Assembly (NCBI GenBank): GCA_023406225.1 | Contig: JAEXWS010000146.1 | Coordinates: 1-11,812 of the forward strand | Direction of reading: 5' to 3' | DNA length: 11,812 nucleotides | Source of the DNA: Bacillota bacterium | Lineage (GTDB): Bacteria; Bacillota; Clostridia; Oscillospirales; Oscillospiraceae | Shown: piece after piece, positions 6,429 to 11,812 of the stretch | Layout: the number at the start of each line of letters is the position of its first letter | Numbering within the stretch: position 1 is the first letter of the stretch | Notes under the pieces: model-generated | The model's database searches: none | What the model saw: the letters and a program-made list of their open reading frames with translations, nothing else | What the model was told of the DNA's origin: nothing | Position numbers and translations under genes: made by a program

Positions 6429-6464
6429 CCGCCCGGCCACCCGCCGGGCGGATCTTTCTACTTT
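6429..6464 (+). terminator. Terminator-like hairpin after the DUF2442 unit
   Basis: A 9-bp stem, CCGCCCGGC (6429-6437) with GCCGGGCGG (6443-6451), loop CACCC, then a T-rich but interrupted tail (ATCTTTCTACTTT). The stem is identical to the hairpin at 7319-7341. The tail overlaps the -35 of promoter P2. Confidence 0.65.
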
Positions 6465-6490
6465 ACAGACGTCAAATTATGGGATATATT
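6462..6490 (+). promoter_or_regulatory. Promoter P2 of the 2-TM coiled-coil gene
   Basis: TTTACA (6462-6467), a 17-nt spacer, TATATT (6485-6490). It shares with P1 the -35 and following GA, a GTC, the GGGA before the -10, and TTGGA just after it. The agreement goes well beyond what generic promoter hexamers need. Confidence 0.7.
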
Positions 6491-6519
6491 GGATAAAAGC
6501 ACTTTTTAGGGAGGCCATA

Positions 6520-7305
6520 ATGCAGAACTTCAATCAAAAAATCACAAAACTTATTCAAAAACATTGGCTGTTTTCTTATATCATCATAGCGACCATATTT
6601 GCATTTGTCGTGAACATAGCCATGAACGCCCCCATCGACTCATTCAACCCTTCCCTGGGAGCTAATGACTGGCTCGGTTTTTGGGGCAGCTATCTCGGCG
6701 GCGTCCTGGCCTGTATCCCTGCTCTTGCCGCCCTAATTGAGAATCGACGGGAAGCGAAGCAACAGCATGAAGAGTTTCAAAAACAACTCCAAGAGCTTGA
6801 AAAGGATCGTCATTTTTCAAAATTGCCTGTTCTGAATGTCCAAGCCACTCGATATACTCTTTGTCATGATGTGCCATCTCTTCTACCAACGGTCAAATGT
6901 GTGTTTGAATTAAATTCTGACGGTCAGCTTATTTCTTGTAGCAAAAATTCTGTTGAATACATGACATTTGTAAAGCCAGCTCAGTGGAAGAAATATTATT
7001 TTTTAGACATCAAAAATATTGGGTTTGGGCCAGCCATAGATACGGCCATGTATTCTCCTGACGGGCCTCCTTCAGAAATTGGCTCTTTTGCATTCGGCAC
7101 ATCCGAAACAGATTTTACATGCATTGTTTCTTTTGAAAATTCTCTTTCTATTGATGATGTTGGAAACTATATAGAGCACCGTATAGACTTCACGTTTCAC
7201 GACATCCTCGGTTGGAAATACACGCAGCACATAAATTTCAAATTGACCGGCGCTGGTGCTGTGTTTGATCCAATATCGTCTCCTGAACGTCTAAACGAAT
7301 TTTAA
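6520..7305 (+). CDS. Two-TM coiled-coil protein, cargo gene of unknown function
   Basis: A 261-residue protein. The ATG at 6520 has AGGGAGG upstream; the frame is open earlier but without support. Membrane helices are at about 15-36 and 52-73, the second in the stretch DWLGFWGSYLGGVLACIPAL. A charged coiled coil follows (ENRREAKQQHEEFQKQLQEL, about 74-99), then a C-terminal domain (about 100-261) that looks beta-rich, with many aromatic and polar residues and no known catalytic motif. Proteins with this WLGFWGSYLGG-type second helix and a coiled coil are widespread in Firmicutes, without known function. It has its own P2 promoter and a terminator, and is clearly AT-richer than the phage genes. 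This suggests recent transfer and a sensor/effector type of protein. Confidence 0.75.
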   Translation: MQNFNQKITKLIQKHWLFSYIIIATIFAFVVNIAMNAPIDSFNPSLGANDWLGFWGSYLGGVLACIPALAALIENRREAKQQHEEFQKQLQELEKDRHFSKLPVLNVQATRYTLCHDVPSLLPTVKCVFELNSDGQLISCSKNSVEYMTFVKPAQWKKYYFLDIKNIGFGPAIDTAMYSPDGPPSEIGSFAFGTSETDFTCIVSFENSLSIDDVGNYIEHRIDFTFHDILGWKYTQHINFKLTGAGAVFDPISSPERLNEF

Positions 7306-7318
7306 AAATGCGACTCCG

Positions 7319-7351
7319 CCGCCCGGCCTCCCGCCGGGCGGTTTTCATTTT
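7319..7351. terminator. Bidirectional terminator between the 2-TM gene and TerL
   Basis: A 9-bp stem, CCGCCCGGC (7319-7327) with GCCGGGCGG (7333-7341), loop CTCCC, followed by TTTTCATTTT on the plus strand. On the minus strand a short T run lies further downstream. It stands between the convergent 2-TM gene and TerL, whose stop is at 7347-7345, so it can serve both. Its stem is identical to that at 6429-6451. Confidence 0.75.
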
Positions 7352-9147
7352 GGCCTCCCCCACATCTTTTCCAGCAGCTTTCTCACCTCCGCTGACGCGT
7401 TTCTGTAGTCCTCCCACATATCATCGGTCCACGCCGTCCGGGCCCGTCCCTCCGGCGGTTTCTCCGTTCTGTCCTGCTGGTCCCGGGCAAAGTGGCAGAT
7501 GGCTGCCGCCATCACCAGATCGTCGTGCTCGCCCTCCTCCGCCTCCGGCCGGCGGTCCTCGTTATAGACGAAATGCAGCATCTCTCCCAGGGTGTCATAA
7601 CCCACCACCAGCTCCGCCGTCTCCTCCATCACCGCGTGGAGCCCCGCCAGGATCACGGGCCGGGTCCTGGCCGTGGTCTGGAAGCCGAACGCCTTGACGT
7701 GCTTCCGGGTGTAGGTGTCGAACCGCTCCCGGACATACAGCTTCGGGTAATTCCACTCCTCCAGCTTCCGCTCCGGATAGGTGGAGAAATTGACCTCCAC
7801 GGCGATCAGCGCCGTGTTGTAAAACCGCCCCAGGCAATAGAGTTGCCGGGCATACAGCAGTTCGGAGAAGGGAAAGGCCATCTCCGCCACCTGGCGCCCG
7901 TCGGTGTTGTCCAGCACAAAGGCCGTGAAGCGGTCGCTGCCCTCCCCGGCGGTGTCCCCGCCGATCACATAGGGCGCCCCCGGCCGGGGCAGCTCATAGA
8001 GCTTGATGAACCCCGCCCGCCGGTCCGACGCCCACGCCCAGTCCTCCGGCGCTCCGCCGGCCTCCGGCTCCGGGAAAGCGAACGTCCCCACGTCCGCCGG
8101 TTCCGGCGCCCCGGCCCGCAGCAAAACCAGCTTTTCGTTGTCAAAAAACGGCGTCCCGGAGAACAGGAACGCCTCGTCCGGCGTGGAGGGATACTCCTGC
8201 CGGAAGGCATGCACGTCGCCGTGGAAGTTGACCCGGATGCACCACCGCCTCCAGGCCAATTGCTCTTCGTCAAGCCCATATGCCACGTCCTCACAAAGTC
8301 CGCTCCCCTCATCCCGCCCTTCGTGCAGGCTTCGCTCCGCTCCCTTGCTCGTCCTCTCCCCTCCAAAACCACTTCGTTGGGTTTTGAAGGGGGTCCGCAT
8401 AAGCGCAAGTTCTTCTTGGTCCCACACGGTCCCCGGCTCCACCGGCATCCGGTAGTCCGGCTCCCGCCACCAGGCAATGAAGATCGGCCGCCACCCGTTG
8501 GTCCCGGCCGCGGCCCCGTCCCACAGGTCCTTGAACTCGTTGTAGCCGTTGGCGGTGCTCTCGATCACCACCAGCGTATGGGGGTCCGCGGGCACCGCCT
8601 GCATCACGCCGTCCAAAATGGCGTTCTTGTCCCCCCTCCAGAAGGCGAACTCGGAGAGATGCACATTGTTCAGCGTCTCGGACCGGCCCATGCCCTCCCC
8701 CGCCGTCACGCAGCGGATGGAGCTCATCAGCCCCGGCCGCCGCTTCTTCTCCCCCGGGTCCCGGGTGGGATTCTCAAATACCAGCTCCTGGGCGTTGGAG
8801 TGTTTCCGCATGGGCTGGAGCTGCCTGGGCAGGTGATCGTAAAAAAGCTGGTTCATCCGGAACAGCTTCCGGGTGGAATCGTCCCGGTGGGCCACGATCA
8901 GTGTCTGCACCAGCTTCCGCGTCACGGCGTCGTGGAACATCACGCCTTCCGTCACCGTGGAAATGCCCTCCTGCCGCGCCTTCAGCACCAACAGCCGGGG
9001 CGGCCGCCCCGCCGCCCGCTCCTCCCGAATCGCGTCCAGCACCATCTGCTGGGCCGGCTTTGGCCGAAGCGGCGCCAGCTTCCCGGTTTTTGTGCGTATT
9101 TTTAAAAACTTCGGCAGGTATTCGTTTGGTTCTTTCAGTCCCATCAT
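7345..9147 (-). CDS. terL: Phage terminase large subunit with an in-frame repeat insertion
   Basis: A 600-residue packaging motor. The N-terminal ATPase has a Walker A-like KARQEGIST (56-64), a Walker B stretch NVHLSEFAFW (161-170) and a coupling-type motif ESTANGYNEF (196-205). The C-terminal RNase H-like nuclease has acidic residues Asp398 (GGDTAGEGSD), Glu451 (VEVN) and Asp542 (HDDL). All look intact. Residues about 252-288 (PFKTQRSGFGG to GLCEDVA) interrupt a stretch that would otherwise read LALMRT-YGLDEEQLAWRR. This is dispersed-element copy C, kept in frame in the linker region between the two domains. The start at 9147 (MMGLKE) follows AGGAGAGG by about 12 nt; the frame is open to 9294 without support. 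It is flanked on both sides by opposing cargo islands and separated from TerS. Confidence 0.92.
   Translation of the reverse strand: MMGLKEPNEYLPKFLKIRTKTGKLAPLRPKPAQQMVLDAIREERAAGRPPRLLVLKARQEGISTVTEGVMFHDAVTRKLVQTLIVAHRDDSTRKLFRMNQLFYDHLPRQLQPMRKHSNAQELVFENPTRDPGEKKRRPGLMSSIRCVTAGEGMGRSETLNNVHLSEFAFWRGDKNAILDGVMQAVPADPHTLVVIESTANGYNEFKDLWDGAAAGTNGWRPIFIAWWREPDYRMPVEPGTVWDQEELALMRTPFKTQRSGFGGERTSKGAERSLHEGRDEGSGLCEDVAYGLDEEQLAWRRWCIRVNFHGDVHAFRQEYPSTPDEAFLFSGTPFFDNEKLVLLRAGAPEPADVGTFAFPEPEAGGAPEDWAWASDRRAGFIKLYELPRPGAPYVIGGDTAGEGSDRFTAFVLDNTDGRQVAEMAFPFSELLYARQLYCLGRFYNTALIAVEVNFSTYPERKLEEWNYPKLYVRERFDTYTRKHVKAFGFQTTARTRPVILAGLHAVMEETAELVVGYDTLGEMLHFVYNEDRRPEAEEGEHDDLVMAAAICHFARDQQDRTEKPPEGRARTAWTDDMWEDYRNASAEVRKLLEKMWGRPK
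8290..8396. repeat. Dispersed double-hairpin element, copy C (inside TerL)
   Basis: Box 1 AAAGTCCGCT at 8295-8304 and box 2 CGCTCCCTTGCTC at 8338-8350. The second hairpin is CAAAACC (8364-8370), 9-nt loop ACTTCGTTG (8371-8379), GGTTTTG (8380-8386), then one C-A mismatch and further pairing TCCCC/AGGGG-type (8358-8362 with 8388-8392). The first hairpin is weak (GCC/GGC). It is translated in TerL in a different frame from copy A in portal. Confidence 0.8.
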
Positions 9148-9245
9148 CGTGTTCCGTGCCTCTCCTGATTCTGCGCCGGGCCTCGCGGCGCTTCTTCCGC
9201 AGAACTTCACATTGTCCAAAGGCTCTGATTTTATGGATGCAGCGG

Positions 9246-9274
9246 TTGCAAAATATTCCAATTTTTGATATACT
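9246..9274 (+). promoter_or_regulatory. Promoter P3 of the AbiH unit
   Basis: TTGCAA (9246-9251), a 17-nt AT-rich spacer and TATACT (9269-9274), 33 nt upstream of the AbiH start. AGGAGG (9297-9302) is the ribosome-binding site. It differs in sequence from P1 and P2. Confidence 0.6.
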
Positions 9275-9307
9275 CCGACAAAAGATGTTTGCACGCAGGA
9301 GGAAGAA

Positions 9308-10393
9308 ATGCAGGTAACGTTTTTGATCGGTAATGGTTTCGATATCCAGCAGGGTCTTCATACGCGGTATACGGATTTTTTGGAGGTCTACTGTAAAAGC
9401 GACTCGTTTGACCCGGAGATCGATTCATTTAAGAAGCTGATTGAAAAAGACCGTTCAAACTGGGCCGAAAACTGGTCCTACTTCGAGAAGGAGCTGGGCG
9501 CGCGTACGAATACGCCCCCGCTGAATACCATCAGCGGATTTCAGAAATGCATGGAGGATTTTCTGGATCATTTCTCCGATTATCTGAGATCCGAGGAAGA
9601 ACGGATTGACTACACATCCAATCCCAATGAACTTATCTCCCGCTTTAAATCCTCTCTGTTGGATCGAAGAAACGTTTTGGAAGGAAAATTCAGGAGGAAG
9701 CTGAATGCCGCCCTGCCCCTATCCCCTGAAGACTATAATTATTGTTTTATCAACTTCAACTATACGAACGTGCTGGACCGCTGCATCGGCGTCATTGCGA
9801 AAAAAAATCTATCCATTCGGATGCGCAGTACGGGAAACGGCGTCGTTTCCGATTCCATTTCCGAAAGCGTCCACGTCCATGGGTCGCTTAACGATGTGCC
9901 GATCATGGGAGTCAATGACGAAAGCCAGATAGCAAACCCGAACCTGGCAGGCCATCCGGCTTTTACAATCCTGAGCATGAAGCCGTTTATCAACGACGAG
10001 CTCGGCTACGACCAGGACTACACTGCCAAAAGGTTGATCCGGCAAAGTCAGGAGATCTGGGTCTTCGGGATGTCTTTGGGTGAAACCGACGGCCTCTGGT
10101 GGGAAGAACTTGGAAAATGGCTGTCGGCCAATTCCAAGAATCAATTGGTCCTGTGTACACGGAAACATTTTAATGAACACCGCGTTACGCAGATCGCCGC
10201 CGCACGGCGGGAAACATATGACCGCTTCCTGTCGCAGTCCGGCTTGGATGAAGACACCCAAGAACGCGTCCGCGACCAGATCCACGTAGCTTTGAATCCC
10301 AATCTCTTTGCATTGGGCCTTGTTTTCAAGGACGCAGAGACTGAGCATCCGCCTGCCGCCGCAAACACATTTGAAAACATGCAGATCGTATAG
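9308..10393 (+). CDS. abiH: AbiH-family abortive-infection protein
   Basis: A 361-residue protein. The N-terminus TFLIGNGFDIQQGLHTRYTD (GNGFD at residues 8-12) is the hallmark of the AbiH family. Supporting motifs are FINFNYTNVLD (about 147-157), HVHGSLND (about 188-195) and VFGMSLGETDGLWWEELGKW (about 252-271), all in the expected order and at about the usual length. AbiH was first described as a lactococcal plasmid gene that aborts phage infection; its molecular target is not known to me. The start at 9308 has AGGAGG five nt upstream. It is encoded against the phage genes from its own promoter, and a TIM-barrel gene follows after 76 nt with no clear terminator between, so the two are probably co-transcribed. 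A prophage carrying it would gain superinfection immunity for its host. Confidence 0.88.
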   Translation: MQVTFLIGNGFDIQQGLHTRYTDFLEVYCKSDSFDPEIDSFKKLIEKDRSNWAENWSYFEKELGARTNTPPLNTISGFQKCMEDFLDHFSDYLRSEEERIDYTSNPNELISRFKSSLLDRRNVLEGKFRRKLNAALPLSPEDYNYCFINFNYTNVLDRCIGVIAKKNLSIRMRSTGNGVVSDSISESVHVHGSLNDVPIMGVNDESQIANPNLAGHPAFTILSMKPFINDELGYDQDYTAKRLIRQSQEIWVFGMSLGETDGLWWEELGKWLSANSKNQLVLCTRKHFNEHRVTQIAAARRETYDRFLSQSGLDEDTQERVRDQIHVALNPNLFALGLVFKDAETEHPPAAANTFENMQIV

Positions 10394-10469
10394 ATCCACT
10401 TCCAGCAGCTCCGTCTGTCATTCCCGAAAGTTTTCCGCATTAAGTACATGAAAGAAAGGGACCGATCTC

Positions 10470-11330
10470 ATGGGAAACCTGATTCCCGTTCAATACCGCA
10501 GCCATATCTACCCTTTCGGTATCCAGGCGCAGCTGCAAGAAGTCGTCTGCAACTTTGACGCAAACCCACTGTCCACCCGCACCCGATTCTCCATGCACAC
10601 GGAGTACAGTTTTGAAAAGCGGCACTTCAAATGCCATGCCGTGCAAGGTCTGCATGCGATCACCTCTGCGAATCAAAGGGGCATTCCCCAGCTATGGCGC
10701 AGCGCCGGCTGGGCAGATGAATTTGTGACGTTCACCACCAGACTTGCGGATGGGCGAATTCCGGATGTGGTTGAAATACATCCGCCCTTCAATGATTACA
10801 GCAGCTTGGAGCAGTTTCTGGAAACGTACGCAGTTTTTGAACAGGGGATCTTGTCCCGGTTTCCAAACGTGACTCTTCTGGTCGAAAACCGCAGCGGGAC
10901 CCATTATCCCGGCGGATCTTTCGTTCTCTCTACCGCTGAACAGCTCTCCACCTTTTCCGATCTGCTGGACCGCTCTTCCCTGCGCCTTAAAATCACATTG
11001 GATATCCCACAGTTATTCACCGCCCATAAGGCCAGCCAAAAGGACATTGCTCAGCTCCTTGACGATATGCGTAAAATCCGCCATAACATCTCCGGGATCC
11101 ATCTATGGGGAAAACGGAAAAACGCCAAAGGAACCCGAACAGCCCACCAAGGCGATTTAAATTCCTATTTTTATAACAGTCAGCAGACAAAAGCGCTGTT
11201 TTTGCAACAACTGGTTCGCTTTGCGGATGACGGATCTCCACGCTATTTCGTCCCTGAAGTCAACAGTGGAAGAGCGGATTTTCTTTCCATCATTCAAGAT
11301 TTACTCTCTGCCGGATTTTGTTTTGTCTGA
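10470..11330 (+). CDS. TIM-barrel (xylose isomerase / endonuclease IV-like) protein
   Basis: A 286-residue protein that I place by motif layout, not by name. In order it has VVEIHPPFND (about 99-108), TLLVENRSG (about 135-143), LTLDIPQLFTAH (about 175-186), ISGIHLWG followed by AHQGDL (about 206-229), and YFVPEVNSG (about 257-265). The E-D-H-H-E spacing is typical of metal-binding residues at strand ends in AP endonuclease IV and xylose isomerase-like barrels. Endonuclease IV has DxxH at the third site; here it is DIPQ, so if it is a nuclease it is divergent. The start at 10470 has GAAAGGG upstream. It follows AbiH on the same strand and precedes a strong terminator, so it is the likely second gene of that unit. 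Its activity is unknown. Confidence 0.65.
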   Translation: MGNLIPVQYRSHIYPFGIQAQLQEVVCNFDANPLSTRTRFSMHTEYSFEKRHFKCHAVQGLHAITSANQRGIPQLWRSAGWADEFVTFTTRLADGRIPDVVEIHPPFNDYSSLEQFLETYAVFEQGILSRFPNVTLLVENRSGTHYPGGSFVLSTAEQLSTFSDLLDRSSLRLKITLDIPQLFTAHKASQKDIAQLLDDMRKIRHNISGIHLWGKRKNAKGTRTAHQGDLNSYFYNSQQTKALFLQQLVRFADDGSPRYFVPEVNSGRADFLSIIQDLLSAGFCFV

Positions 11331-11603
11331 CCCGCACCGCCCCAGATCGGGGCGGTTTTTTTTGCTTTTAGAATTTTTTGCTGATTCTTTGACCCGTGAC
11401 CGCTCCATTTTATTTGAATGCACGGGCTTGTCCGCTTTCCCTCCGGCCCCTTTGGCCTTATAGCTGCATCCGGCTCCCGCAGGCTGTGCCTTCCGGGTCC
11501 GTCCGGTAAGGAACGCGTAGTCGCAGGTGTTCCAGGCAAACACCGACCCCCGAAAAACGCAGTCCCGGCAGTAGACGGGCATTTTAACGCGTTCCTGCAT
11601 CAT
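11301..11603 (-). CDS. Small Cys-motif phage protein with a run-on C-terminus
   Basis: A 100-residue ORF from the ATG at 11603; GCGGGGAC precedes it. An ATG at 11582 (MPVYC) is the main alternative and avoids overlap with the upstream gene. The core has YCRDCVFRG, NTCDYAFLTG and AGCSY, a CxxC-x11-C-x18-C pattern suggesting one zinc site. Small proteins with this pattern occur upstream of terminase genes in Firmicute phages; no function is known to me. The last 35 or so residues are basic and low in complexity. They are translated from the terminator of the opposing TIM-barrel gene and from its last 30 nt, so the native end was probably replaced when the cargo was inserted. Confidence 0.6.
   Translation of the reverse strand: MMQERVKMPVYCRDCVFRGSVFAWNTCDYAFLTGRTRKAQPAGAGCSYKAKGAGGKADKPVHSNKMERSRVKESAKNSKSKKNRPDLGRCGSDKTKSGRE
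11337..11363 (+). terminator. Rho-independent terminator of the AbiH / TIM-barrel unit
   Basis: A 7-bp stem, CCGCCCC (11337-11343) with GGGGCGG (11349-11355), 5-nt loop AGATC, then eight T (11356-11363). It lies 7 nt past the stop of the TIM-barrel gene. Confidence 0.9.
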
Positions 11604-11812
11604 CTGTCCCCGCCCTTCCAAAACAAGTTTCATCCTGTTTCCCGTGTATTTTTTTCAAACGCTCATCTACCGGCACGACCGGCGTCAGCTTCCCAATATT
11701 TCGGACCGGCCCCCGGACCAGTTCTCCGACCTCCACAGCCTTTTCATATGCCTGGAGCCGCGCCTTGGTTTCGATCCCCTCGTCGGCGGCCCTCCGGTCC
11801 ACGGTCCCCAGA
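11584..11812 (-). CDS. Small phage protein of unknown function, probably 5'-truncated by the window edge
   Basis: An open frame of 75 codons before TAA (stop at 11586-11584). A GTG at 11802 could start it, but the only SD-like run (GGGG) is too close, and the frame stays open to the edge, so the true start may lie outside. The sequence is helical and charged (IETKARLQAYEKAVEVGELV), followed by a Pro/Val stretch (KLTPVVPVDERLKKIHG). There is no recognised domain. It overlaps or abuts the Cys-motif gene and is probably in the same operon. Confidence 0.45.
   Translation of the reverse strand, partial: LGTVDRRAADEGIETKARLQAYEKAVEVGELVRGPVRNIGKLTPVVPVDERLKKIHGKQDETCFGRAGTDDAGTR

Noticed and set aside
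826..8396. CRISPR repeats or an intein as the explanation for the repeated segments
   Set aside because: Copies are kilobases apart, have no regular spacers, and the 35-37-residue coding insertions lack any splicing or endonuclease motif.
7492..9105. Long plus-strand open frame opposite TerL
   Set aside because: Antisense shadow of TerL with biased composition (His, Pro, Arg, Gly) and no motif.
9246..9274. P3 as a third member of the P1/P2 promoter family
   Set aside because: Only spacing and generic AT-richness are shared; the GAYGTC and GGGA-TATATT-TTGGA signatures are missing.
9148..9294. Extension of TerL upstream to a start at 9294
   Set aside because: The added 49 residues overlap promoter P3 of AbiH and do not look like a terminase N-terminus; MMGLKE at 9147 has AGGAGAGG upstream.

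Overview
The window looks like part of a temperate phage (prophage) or phage-derived element in a GC-rich Firmicute. A gut Clostridia / Oscillospiraceae-type host is my inference from the style of the phage proteins and the high GC of the backbone; no taxonomic marker gene is present. No rRNA, tRNA or CRISPR array was seen.

The phage backbone is on the minus strand, read from right to left: an edge-truncated small protein, a small Cys-motif protein, the large terminase (TerL), a HUH rolling-circle replication initiator (Rep), a very short basic ORF, a small helix-turn-helix protein, a small coiled-coil protein with its own terminator, the small terminase (TerS), and a portal protein that runs off the left edge. 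TerL is separated from TerS and portal by about 5 kb, which is unusual. Rep, the short ORF and the HTH gene are chained by GTGA and ATGA stop/start overlaps.

Two islands on the plus strand interrupt this backbone, one on each side of TerL. The left island (about 4.6-7.34 kb) has three transcription units: a 4-TM protein; an operator-controlled unit with an internally deleted mini-DUF4160 ORF, a DUF2442-HTH protein and a single-TM protein; and a 2-TM coiled-coil protein. The first and third units have nearly identical promoters, and the second and third end in nearly identical hairpins. The right island (about 9.24-11.36 kb) has an AbiH-family abortive-infection protein followed by a TIM-barrel metalloenzyme-like protein. 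Each unit carries its own promoter or hairpin and opposes late transcription, so I read them as lysogenic cargo, probably phage defence.

The most unusual signal is a dispersed element of about 105-109 bp, present three times in one orientation: in frame inside portal, in frame inside TerL, and just upstream of Rep. A fourth, partial copy lies between TerS and portal. Copies share two conserved boxes at fixed spacing and a hairpin with a conserved 9-nt loop, but the stem sequence differs completely between copies while staying complementary. The copies in portal and TerL are read in different frames, so what is conserved is the nucleic acid and not the peptide.
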